64,000 nt of DNA from Mansonella perstans (Eukaryota; Nematoda; Chromadorea; Rhabditida; Onchocercidae). Location: positions 142,302 through 206,301 of the forward strand of contig JBAMDO010000096.1 of the NCBI GenBank assembly GCA_037074765.1, in the 5' to 3' direction. The position numbers and the translations under genes were made by a program. A model generated the notes under the pieces. The model was not told the origin of the DNA. It made no database searches and saw only the letters and a list, made by a program, of their open reading frames with translations. This document shows positions 11,401-21,192 of this stretch, one piece after another (positions within the stretch are counted from its first letter, which is position 1; every line of letters begins with the position of its first letter).

Positions 11401-14370
11401 GAATTTTGATGCTGCAATTAATTAATTTCATCTATTACAATGTTTTCTTTGCATTATTATTTCCCAAATGTTAACATAACTCATCATTAACTCAAGTCAT
11501 CAATTTTTTTTACATTGGATGGAAAAAATTGATTGGCATTAACACTGACATTTGGTCATCAATTCATCTAAGTATTAAATTTTAAATTTAAAAGGTCTTT
11601 GATAGCTATTTTACTAATCCCAAACTATCAGTGTTGTATTGAAATCAAAATGTCAACAGAGAGATATTTTTGATAATAATTATGTATAACATATTAAAAT
11701 CTATTATCTAATATAAATTAGCAGATAGCTATCAAAAATTTAAATTTATAATTTATTTCTTAGATGTCATCAATAACTTATCACGAATTTGTCATCAATT
11801 CTTTTCACATTGGATGGTAGAAAGTGACTGACCTTGCATGATTCCAATTAATTAATCATATTCATACAAAAAATTAGTTAAATCTGCCTTCAATTTTAAC
11901 AAACTTCCATTTCATTATTGTCACTATTTTATGCCTATCCTGTTTGTTGTTTATTTATCTACAGTGTGATCAAAAATTTCGAATTTAAGTATTTTAATTT
12001 AGATATATATTTAATATATTTAAATAATTTTTTTCCATTAATATGAAAAGAATTGATGACAAATTCGTGATAAGTTACTGACAAACATCTAAGAAATATA
12101 TAAATTTAAATTTTCAGTAGCTATTCGCTAATTTATATTAGATAATAGATAAAAACTAGTTTATATTGAAATCAAAAAAACAGTTTTAATATATCCTACG
12201 TAATTATTATCAAAATTATCTCTGTTGACACTTCGTTTTCAATACAACACTGATGGTTTGGAAATACCAAAATGGCTATCAAAGATGTTTTAAATTTAAA
12301 ATTTTCATACTTCCAGTTAACTTGAATATGAAATATCAATTTGAATAGGTTTTCACTGTTAAAACTACAATAGTTCCGGAAATTTTTAAGAATATCTCCG
12401 TTGATATTTTGATTCCAATATAAAACTGCTAGTTTTTATCTATAATGTGATCACACATTTCGGATTCAAGTATTTTAATTTAGATATTGAAATCGGAAGA
12501 TACTATAATATACGTCAATACTGCTAAGGAATACGTATTCGTATTCATCAATTTGCTCAATCTTGAAATTTATCGAGAAGATTAATGAAATCATCTATAA
12601 CAGTGAAATATATGATAGCATTAATCAAACTATTCGGATGAAATTAAACACTGATGGTAATAGTTAACCGATTATCAGTTCCCATAATTATTTCTTACAA
12701 TTAAACAAATTTATACTGCAAAAAGATAAACGAACTATTCGGAGGTAATTGCCATGAGATATCAACAGATAACTGATAAGTTTGTCGAGAATAACGGGTA
12801 ACGACACGGGCATATGGTTCCACTCGAATATCATGTGCATATTTAATCGGTGTGTCACTGTTACTGTCATTCTCGTTCACCGTTATACCTCCATCATCAC
12901 ATTTTACTAAAATAAAAATTAATAGTTATTGATGGCAGGTGAGTTAATTATTCACGTACTACTTAGTTAATTATATTTGAATGTAGACATTTGGTGATAA
13001 TAAAATTTTATTTCGATTAATGTTTAACATAACGGATAGCTAGAGTTGATGATAATTTGAATTGCTTCAACTCATAAGAATATCACTATCATTACATTTT
13101 ACTAAAATAAAAATTAATGGTAATTGTTGATACATGACTTAGTTAATTATATTTGAAATAGATATTTGACGATAATACAATTTTATATCGATTAATGTTT
13201 GAGTGATAATGGATAGTTAGAGATGATAATTTGAATTGTTCCAACTTATAACAGTATCACTTAGCAGTATATCAGTTAGGAACCATTTTTCACAGAAATG
13301 TATATCATTGTGTTTCCATACTAATAAAATTGTTACTATAGTAATATAGTGACATTACGTTGATAATATGTTCGAGTGGGAATTAAAATTTTTCATATCT
13401 ATGAATTCTGATCTAACCATTCATATATCATTTTTACCTGAATTCTCAACCATATATTATCTACAAAGTTCTATGCCAGTTATGCATTCCAGTTCATTTC
13501 TATGAATTCCAATCTAACCAATCCTATATCATCTTTTACCTAAATTTTCAACCGTATATTATTTACAAAGTTCTATGCCAGTTATGCGTTCCAGTTCATT
13601 TAAACAAGATCTATGATTCATTCTTTCCGTCAAATATTAATGCAATGTTGGTATTCCAGTATGATTTTTTTTTCAATTCATCATCAGTGGAAAAAATCGT
13701 CATTTATTATAATGAAAACATAATGATACTATGGCATTTTTCGGTGAGCAATTCTCAATATTTTATGCAGTCATTTTCCGTTTAATTTTTCCGTAAATAA
13801 GATAGGAAAAACTCATACCTGAACGAACAGTGCAAGCGAAATCCTGAAAAATATTTTTCACTATTACTGAAATTATTTCAAAAATTTACAAATTAATTAT
13901 AAAAAAGAATTTATTTTAGCTGGGATTTATGCGGATAAAATTTAATTTTCTTTTATTACACTGATAATAATTATTTGCTATGGTAACTACTAGTTTATTA
14001 CTGATAGTGATTATTCACAACGATAATTACTAATCAATTAATTATTTATTGCCATAATCATTAATTAATTTATGCATCATAAATTATTCTTATACTATTT
14101 TCTCCTGTGGCATTGGATCCATAGATCAAAGAATATTTTGTAAGAATTTAATTTTTTTTCAATTTCTTCCTTTTCATATTACATTATTCAAAGATGGAAT
14201 AAATAAAAACAAATTACATTTAAATTTGAAGTTTTTGATAATTAATTGATTACCTTATGACTATAATCAGTGCAACTGTCATCAAATAATGGAAAATCGA
14301 TATTCACTGATGTAACAATGGCAAGAATAGCAATTATACAGTAGTTAATCACATCAATACAATACGCCAT
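5448..14370 (-). CDS. IL-17 receptor-like protein with SEFIR domain (ILCR-type)
   Basis: Exons, read downward: 14370-14254, 13843-13819, 12906-12736, 11224-11109, 10643-10511, 9979-9935, 9624-9374, 9090 to about 8989, about 8654-8564, 7858-7671, 7401-7295, 7050-6842 and 6126-5448; roughly 735-745 residues. A signal peptide (MAYCIDVINYCIIAILAIV) leads into a Cys-bearing ectodomain with APPHYCFEGYEVRL and RDGRCLCPV. A transmembrane helix (VFLVIILIIFFLLYILYLY) follows. The cytoplasmic SEFIR domain starts at ARLNILLIYTHD, continues with LDIWDIAQIERNLLDY and ADKVIIVNSEGTYY, and ends near YIIPDNINSLI; an acidic tail of about 170 residues follows. SEFIR domains pair with ACT1-type adaptors; C. elegans ILCR-1/ILCR-2 signal for ILC-17.1. 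I cannot say which paralogue this is. The exon 8/9 junction is unresolved, and the exon 9 donor looks like GC-AG. Confidence 0.87.
6842..7401 (-). other. SEFIR-domain core exons
   Basis: Two exons (7401-7295 and 7050-6842) joined in phase 0 encode the core of the SEFIR fold: a first beta strand RLNILLIYTH, helix KCVLLFAEYLRSV, the LDIWD box, and the second strand DKVIIVNSEG. The domain finishes in the last exon (HSSIISVRFKYTLPMFVLPP). This is the part that identifies the gene as an IL-17 receptor relative rather than a TIR receptor. Confidence 0.85.
7970..8330. repeat. Diverged duplicated block in the intron before the TM exon
   Basis: TTTAACTTTAATAA.GAATAATTACTAGTG and ATTAAAATCAATTxGAAGAGA occur in both halves. 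The second half also carries a three-fold AATTTATATCTAATTA-type repeat (about 8160-8250). Confidence 0.6.
10136..10460. repeat. Two-copy ~170-bp intronic duplication in the receptor gene
   Basis: Copies near 10136-10301 and 10315-10460 share GATCAC.TCCATTCCATTGTAT, TTTACACTCAGTTTAAAT and ATTTCACT.TTATTCCTTC. They lie between exons 5 and 6. Confidence 0.8.
11578..12305. mobile_element. Large foldback/MITE-like inverted repeat in a receptor intron
   Basis: Arms of about 230-260 bases, left 11578-11805 and right about 12045-12305, are imperfect reverse complements around a spacer of about 240 bases. Shared pieces include ATCAGTGTTGTATTGAAA, TTATCTAATATAAATTAGC and TTATCACGAATTTGTCATCA with their complements. 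No transposase frame. Related fragments continue to about 12480 (GTGATC...TTTAATTTAGATAT), and ACATTGGATGG recurs at the left edge. It may be a non-autonomous DNA transposon or a local inverted duplication. Confidence 0.65.
12898..13262 (-). repeat. Diverged tandem duplication over the exon 3 acceptor (IL-17 receptor-like)
   Basis: Two copies of roughly 170-195 bases, starting near 12898 and 13091. On the gene strand each ends with the acceptor ATTTTAG followed by TAAAATGT, so the more upstream copy offers a decoy 3' splice site that leads to a stop. Confidence 0.8.
13398..13600. repeat. 101-bp tandem duplication in an intron of the receptor gene
   Basis: Copies 13398-13498 and 13499-13600 share TCTATGAATTC, CAAAGTTCTATGCCAGTTAT and CCAGTTCATT with scattered substitutions. 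No coding signal. Confidence 0.9.
14254..14370 (-). other. Signal-peptide exon of the IL-17 receptor-like gene
   Basis: First coding exon of 39 codons. The ATG at 14368-14370 opens a hydrophobic leader with no earlier in-frame alternative nearby, and the exon ends at a GTAATC donor. The next exon (13819-13843) is only 25 nt, GATTTCGCTTGC... to TTCAG, a microexon that carries a cysteine and restores the frame for exon 3. Confidence 0.75.
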
Positions 14371-15387
14371 CAAATTTAATTCGCTAACTGTTTTGCTTTC
14401 TTTTTTGTTTTAGATCAATTGATTAATTAGTAATTGAACGCTTTGTCGCAATTTTTTTCCTACTAATTTCACACTGTCATATATAATTATTACTTAATAA
14501 TAATAAATGACAATAATAATAGTACGGAGAAAAAATCAATTTGTGCACTTTTACTTAAGCATCTATGTACACCTCTCTGTGTGTGTCTGTCTGTGCGTCT
14601 GTATGTCTGTGTCTGTATCTACTCGTATTATGTAACATTTCAATACTAATTTTTCATCTAACATACATGGATAAATTGTAAGTGAAATAAAATATTTATA
14701 AATGTATGTAACCAAAATGTCTCCTCTGTATGTGTGACATTTTAAAATTTTAACAAAAAATAAAAAAAATGAACTTTAAAAATTTAGTTAACATTAAATT
14801 GCTAAGTATTAATTTAAATGGCAAAAAAAAAATTTGTGAATAAAAGAGAAAATGAAATTTTATTTGGGAAAATCTATTAATTGCTAAAGAGATAGAAGCA
14901 TTTGGAAGGAATGAAAGAAAGAGAAAGGAAGAGAAAAGAAGAAAAGGAAAGTAAATAATAATGGTGATGATGGTTGAAGAAGAGAAAAAGTAAAAAGGTA
15001 AAAAGAAAAAATTATTTTAAGGGAACGAAATGAAATTATTTGTTAGCATAATGGTGATGTGATGATGATATAGAAATTGAATGAATGAGATTATTTGACT
15101 GAAAGTAGCATATTTGGTAAATGAAAATAAGTTTGTAATCAAAGAAAAGGAAAAAAAGAGAAAGGAGAAAAAAAATATAAGGAATGAAAGGATGAGAGTG
15201 GAAGGGAAAAAAAAAGGAGGGAGAGAGTGTAAGGGAAAATGAGTATATAAAAATAAATGTTTGTTTGATTGAAAAATTAAGAGTGAATAACAAAAAAAAA
15301 ATGAAAATTGAAAAGTTTTTTTTTTTTTGTTTTTTTTACTCACTGAAAAGCAATAACGTTATACATACCTATTTTTATAAATTAATG

Positions 15388-15870
15388 CAACACACACACA
15401 CACACATACACACATACACACACACACATACACACATACACACATACACACATACACACATACACACATACACACATACACATATATCTACACATACATA
15501 CATACCCACACATACATATATACACATACACATGCACCCACTCACATACATACCTGAAGATGTACACATAAATCATGATTAAATATGTGAACTGATAAAC
15601 TTAGATGCAGAAATATTTTTCAATGGAAGCAAACACATCTATACATACAGACATACACACACACATACATATGTATACACGCACATATACAAACGCATAC
15701 GTACATACTCATACATATACATACAAGCATATAAATCATGAACAAATATATGAACTGATGTAAACCTGGATGTAGGAACATTTTTCATTGAAAGCAACAC
15801 ATCTTCACATACAGACATACAGACATACACATACACACATATATATATATAGAAACATGTACGGAAATAT
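15388..15870. repeat. CA/CATA microsatellites between receptor and dynein
   Basis: Two clusters of CACACA and ACATACACAC repeats (15388-15545 and about 15635-15870). The surrounding sequence (CATGAT...AAATATGTGAACTGATAAAC type) is itself repeated around 15575, 15735 and 15890. Confidence 0.92.
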
Positions 15871-16518
15871 ACACATACAAGCATATAAATGATGAACAAA
15901 TATATGTGAATTGATAAACTTCAAATTATATTCAGATCATCCAATTAGGCAAATAAAAAAAGAAAGGAAGAAAATTTTATTACGAAATAGCAATGACAAA
16001 ATTAAATATGTCATTTGAAATGTGAAAAGTAAAGAAGAGAAAGAGAAAGTCTGGCAAAGTGTGTAAACATGGATTGAACTGAACTATTTGTTTAATTATA
16101 ACCATCTATTCAATATCATTTTTCAATGACTTTTTTTTTTTTTTTTTGTATTGCTCATCAAACAATAAAAACTTTAGGAAAAAAGGGTGGAATATTTTCA
16201 AGAAATGACAAAATACCAATCAATATTTCTTCCCCGCTATCTTTCACTTATTCTTCCTGGTTTATTCTTCCCGGAAAATTTCTTCTATTGACAAATCTTT
16301 TGCTTTTATTCCAAATCATTATTCTATAACTTTTTTTTCACTAAAGATATTAAAAAAAAAATTGACATATTTTCAAGGGAGTCTCGAGATTGTCGAGAAA
16401 TCATCAAATACTAATCAATTTTTCCTCCATTGTTACTACTACTCCAGCGTCTTTCTTGAATTATATATGTTACTAAATATTTTGGAGATTCAAGAAGGCT
16501 TGTTGTAATATAGCATTC

Positions 16519-16532
16519 ATTACCATAGCAAC
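16519..16532 (+). promoter_or_regulatory. X-box (RFX/DAF-19 site) candidate
   Basis: The 14-mer ATTACCATAGCAAC fits the published RYYNYYATRRNRAC X-box consensus at every position. DAF-19/RFX sites drive ciliary genes including che-3 in C. elegans. It lies about 1.34 kb before the che-3 ATG, further than the usual few hundred bases, so it would need an upstream 5'UTR exon or a distal element. Confidence 0.6.
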
Positions 16533-17873
16533 CCGATTTTTATAGTGTTTTCAAGCAAAATGTATCGTTACCTTTTTACATCATATTATATCCTTATTCA
16601 CGCACTGTTTAATTCCTATTTTTCGTTTCATTGTTTTTTTTTTTTTTTTTTTTTTCAATTACATGTATTAATTAGTATTAATTCATAATTAAAGAGCATA
16701 GGTATACTTTATTCTTGAAGTAAAAAAGTAAAGCAAGCTTTTTTTTTTCAAATTCTTATAATTAAGATTTTCAATCATTTGAAGGAGAAAAAAAATGATG
16801 CATGCAAAGTATAAAGTTTTTGTAATGTCAAATTATTTCATGTGGTTTTTTTCGGCTATGCAAAATAACAAGTTTTTATCAAAGTATTGAAAATTTTGCT
16901 GAAATATAATGATAGCGTTAGGTTTGACGTCATTATATCATATTATTCCTACAAGAAATTAAATATTTAATAAATCCTTTAAAAAAAATTAGTGCAAATG
17001 ATAAATTTTGTAATAAAAAAAATTCCGAATTCAAATATAAAATTTTTCAATGTATAAATTTTTGTATGCGAACAAAAATGGAAAAGTTTTTTAGCATTTT
17101 TTTCCTATTCTTAGCAAATTATTGTAATTAATTTGCCATGCTCATTGCTGTCGAATCAATTATCCAATTAATTGCTTTTTTGATGACAGAAAATGACCTT
17201 TCTTATTTGTTTTGTTTTTTCGTTTTAATTTTTCATGACAGCACAGTTCTCTCTCTCTTTCCTCCACTCTTTATCTCTCTCTTTGTCTTCCTAAAAATAA
17301 AAAATGTTGTATTAAAAAGTTTACATTGCTTTATTTTTAATTAAAGAAAAGATTTTACAAAGTTTGAAAAATTTCAAATTCATAATGATTATATAACAAA
17401 TATTTTATATGCATATCAAAAAGAAAAGGCATGCTATGTTATAATATACCCTGAAAAATAATAGAATTACTAATTTCAAAATAGTTTTTTTTATTGAAAT
17501 TACTAATTTGAAATTAGTATTATTGTTTTAATAAGAAAAAAATAAAGAAATAGGCTACAACAATGAAAAAAATTAGCAATCAATTAAGTGACAAATTAAA
17601 ACAAGGCAAAAAGTATTTGACATAAATTTCTAGTTTTTCTGTCACTTTTTTTAAGTAGCAAAAAAAAAGTTTCAAAAAAAAAAGAATTGAATTTTTTAAA
17701 TCAATTTTATCATTAATTTAACTTTTTTTTTTGAGAAATCAAATAATTTCTTTGATTTCAAAATGAAAGTTTACAATAAAATGATAACGTGATCAGAGTG
17801 TTGTAATCAAAAAAGGAAAAAACGTGATAAAACGTGATTTTTCATGCTTCAATGATGTATGTTATGGAAATAA

Positions 17874-20800
17874 ATGGCTCAAGCTATTAAGCTAATGAAC
17901 ATGGATTATAAACGTAATGATCCACGACGTCACTATATCTTACGTGTTGCATCGCATATTTTTGCATTAAATTTATCCGAAAATAAAATTTCAAATTTAA
18001 ATCCAATCCAAAATTTTTGTGACACCAATACGCCATTGCTAATTATTGCCAAAGATGAACGGGTTTGCACCTTTTTTCTTTTTTTTCCCGTACTTCCATT
18101 TTCAATTTGTAAAAATTTCATAACTAAATGATTGATTAGTTCAATTTTAATAAAAAGAAAAATGAATAAATTTAAAAATTGCTACAGCAAAAAATTCAAA
18201 TTTCAGAAAAATACATTTGATTTTTCAAATATAATGAAAAATGTTCATCATTCTGATTTAACACAAGTGATCTTTTACAAACATGACGGAATTGCCTTAC
18301 CAATGGATAATTATAAAAGTAAAATATCCGTACTTTCATTACGTGGCCATCCAACCGATGCATTAATTCGTTCAGCACGAGAAGTTGGTAATTTAACTAA
18401 TTATTTCAAAATATTAATTAATCATAATTGATCGTTTTTTTTTTCTCTTTTTTTTTTTTTAATTCATTGGTATATATTCATAATGAAAAGTAAACTTGCC
18501 TTTTTTTTTAGATATTCAAGCAAGCAATTGCAAATGATTCTGAAACAAACGCAAATAGTCATTTATGTAAAATTTTAAATGAATTTGAAATGTGCATTAA
18601 GCCAGTCAATGCTAAAGGTAATTTGTAATTTTTGACAAAAAAAAATATGGTTTAAAATATTTAAATTATAACTTATATATGCAAAATTATTTTATACTAA
18701 ACCAAAGAAAAGAAAATTCTCTTTAAACTTTATTTTATCAATTGTTAAATATTTCCAAAACAAGAAAAAAATTGATTGTAGTTTTAGAAAATTTTCGAAA
18801 AAAACAATCTATACGTGATGAGATTAATTATTGGAAAGGTCGAAAGGATGATGTTGCATTGCAATATTCTGAAATATTTCAAATTCTTGATGTGAAACTT
18901 GAAACACTCGCCAATTGTCGCATTGATGAAATTTATGAAATTATTGATGCAATTGAAGAATACTTAAATCAACTTTGGAACTGTGAACAGTCATTTCCAC
19001 AAAATCGTATGGAACAAATTATGGATACTATTGGTAAATTAATTGAGGAAAAAAAATGCAATGTTTTTCTTGAAATTTTTTCATATAATTATCATTTTAA
19101 AATTTTTTTCAAATGGTATGAATACTGATAAAATTGTTGGCCATTTTTGATAAGTTATATACCATTTGAGTTTTTATTTAGCTCATTTTAAGTTACATAT
19201 AATCTCTTTAATATAAAGTATTTCAATTTTTCATTATAATTAAATTTTATGCAACATAGGTGTATATTAATGGGTGCTGTGAATGATTTGAAATGAGTTT
19301 ATGAATACCACACGTGGATACTATCATTATCATTACTAGAAAATAGATTGTTATCATATCATTATTAAGAAGTATAATAGCTTAACTTAATGACAGAATA
19401 TAACTCAAACTTAAAAAGAAAAAAACTCTTAATAGGATTCTTACTCTATATTAACTATGCGGTATATTTGATTAAATATTAATTTCAACATTATTCAATG
19501 TAATCTCATTAATTAAATATAGCAATTGAATATAAAGTAGTTTTTTTTTTTTTGATGTAAATGTTATATTTCTTTCAGGTTTGTTAATTATTAATTGTAT
19601 AACAAATAAAATTAAAATTCATAATTTATGGGAAAGTGATACGACTGATACAGCGACCGATCTATTACGTACTATTATTTCCATTTGTGAACAATGGATA
19701 TTTGCAATTACAACACTTATTGAACAGTGGAAGCAAGATATTGATAATCCCTGGAAGGATGATAATTTATCAATAATTTCAACTTTCAAAACTCTTCAAA
19801 ATCATACTGATAACGTAGGCAAATGAGTAATAAAATATCTGCGGTTAATAGATATCTGTATCAGCTCTGTTGATAATACAAAATTTTCAAAAAATTAATT
19901 TATAAAAATTACAATGTATTAATAATGATAATTTTTCCTTTTGCAGATTTTATCGTTGAAATTATTAAGCAAACAAATGAATGAATTAATAGAAGATAGG
20001 AATGGACAAAAAAAAATGGAACAAATTATTCGAAATGTTTTTGGCACAATGCCTTTCTTTACCTGTGATATTTCAATGCAACAAAATTGGAAAACTAAAT
20101 TACTGGTAAAATAAATCACATTCTTATTTCATTTCCCAATGATAATTATTTCAATTTCAAGATTTTTATCTTATTGAAAATGTTTCCACAGAGTAATTAA
20201 TAATAAAATTAAAAATGATTTTATCCGTAGTATCTTTAATGTTTTTGCATTTACAACTGTTTGTATTATTCATATTTTGCTCAAAAAGAAAAAAAAAAAA
20301 AAAGAAAAGGAATTCAAATGTTAATCTGCTCGCACAGCTATATTTTAAAAGTTTAAGTTAATTAAATTTTCAATAAAGAAAAAAAAATTTGAAGAAAAGG
20401 GAAATTTTTACAATTTTTTTCAACCAATTATTTGGATCTGGTTTCTTTGGAATTAAAATTTTATTTAAATTGTAAAAGAAGTTTTAATCAATTTTGAATC
20501 ACTTTTATTTTTTTGGCAAGTGTTAAATTAACTTCAGTTTTACAGGTTAGAAAAGATTTATAATTAATTTCGCACAGACTGTCACAAGTTTTTAAGATTT
20601 TTACAACTAATTCAGGAAGCAGAACGATCCATCGAACCAATCCTGGAAAGTATATTACCAGTTTTAAGGAAACACTTAAAATTTAATCAACTCAACGATG
20701 ACGTTGTATGTTTTTAAACAAAAAAAAAAAAAAAATTTGAAAAAAAGGAAAATTTTTGTTCAATTTTTTTCAACCAATTATTTGAATCTGGTTTCTTTGA

Positions 20801-21192
20801 AATTTAAACTTTCTTTAATTTGTAAAAGAAGGATCATAAAAATTGAGCAAAAAAAAAACAGCATTGAAGTGGAAAAGATATATTCACTGATAACAAAACG
20901 ATGGCAAAATATGTATGGATTGATAGAAATAAAGGATTAATATTTATATTTGAAATCTTGATTGAACAATTTATTAAAAAACAAAAAAAAAAAAGGAAAA
21001 AAAAAGTTCTATCACAAATCCTAATAATATAGAAGATTTTAATTAAGAACAGCAATATAATATGCCATCTCAAATCATGTACTTCATTCCTATATTATTT
21101 GTATTTTTAAATTTTTAGGCGATCACTAATCTAATTAAATTCAAACATTTTTTGAATCGTCCAAGTATCAAGCAAAAACTTTCCGTAGAAAG
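17874..21192 (+). other. che-3: che-3 exons 1-8: N-terminal tail
   Basis: Exons 17874-18062, 18207-18383, 18512-18617, 18788-19033, 19579-19814, 19947-20105, 20616-20705 and 21119-21192 encode about residues 1-426. Family landmarks are a start reading NDPRRHYIL, a [20 protein letters not shown] segment and SICEQWIF. The tail carries dimerisation and the dynein-2 intermediate and light-intermediate chain sites in this family. The exon 2 donor is GTTGGT; the more consensus-like GTAATT four bases on would break the frame of exon 3. Confidence 0.9.

Larger units (their letters stand above)
14371..17873. other. Divergent intergenic region
   Basis: About 3.5 kb between the two divergent start codons, so it must hold both promoters. 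Apart from the microsatellites, a purine-rich tract at 14880-15300 and the X-box candidate, I see no exon or RNA gene. A 5'UTR exon of che-3 could lie here. Confidence 0.6.

Noticed and set aside
15017..15899. Several Phe-rich or Cys/Val/Tyr-rich frames around 15-15.9 kb
   Set aside because: They come from a purine-rich tract and CA/CATA microsatellites.
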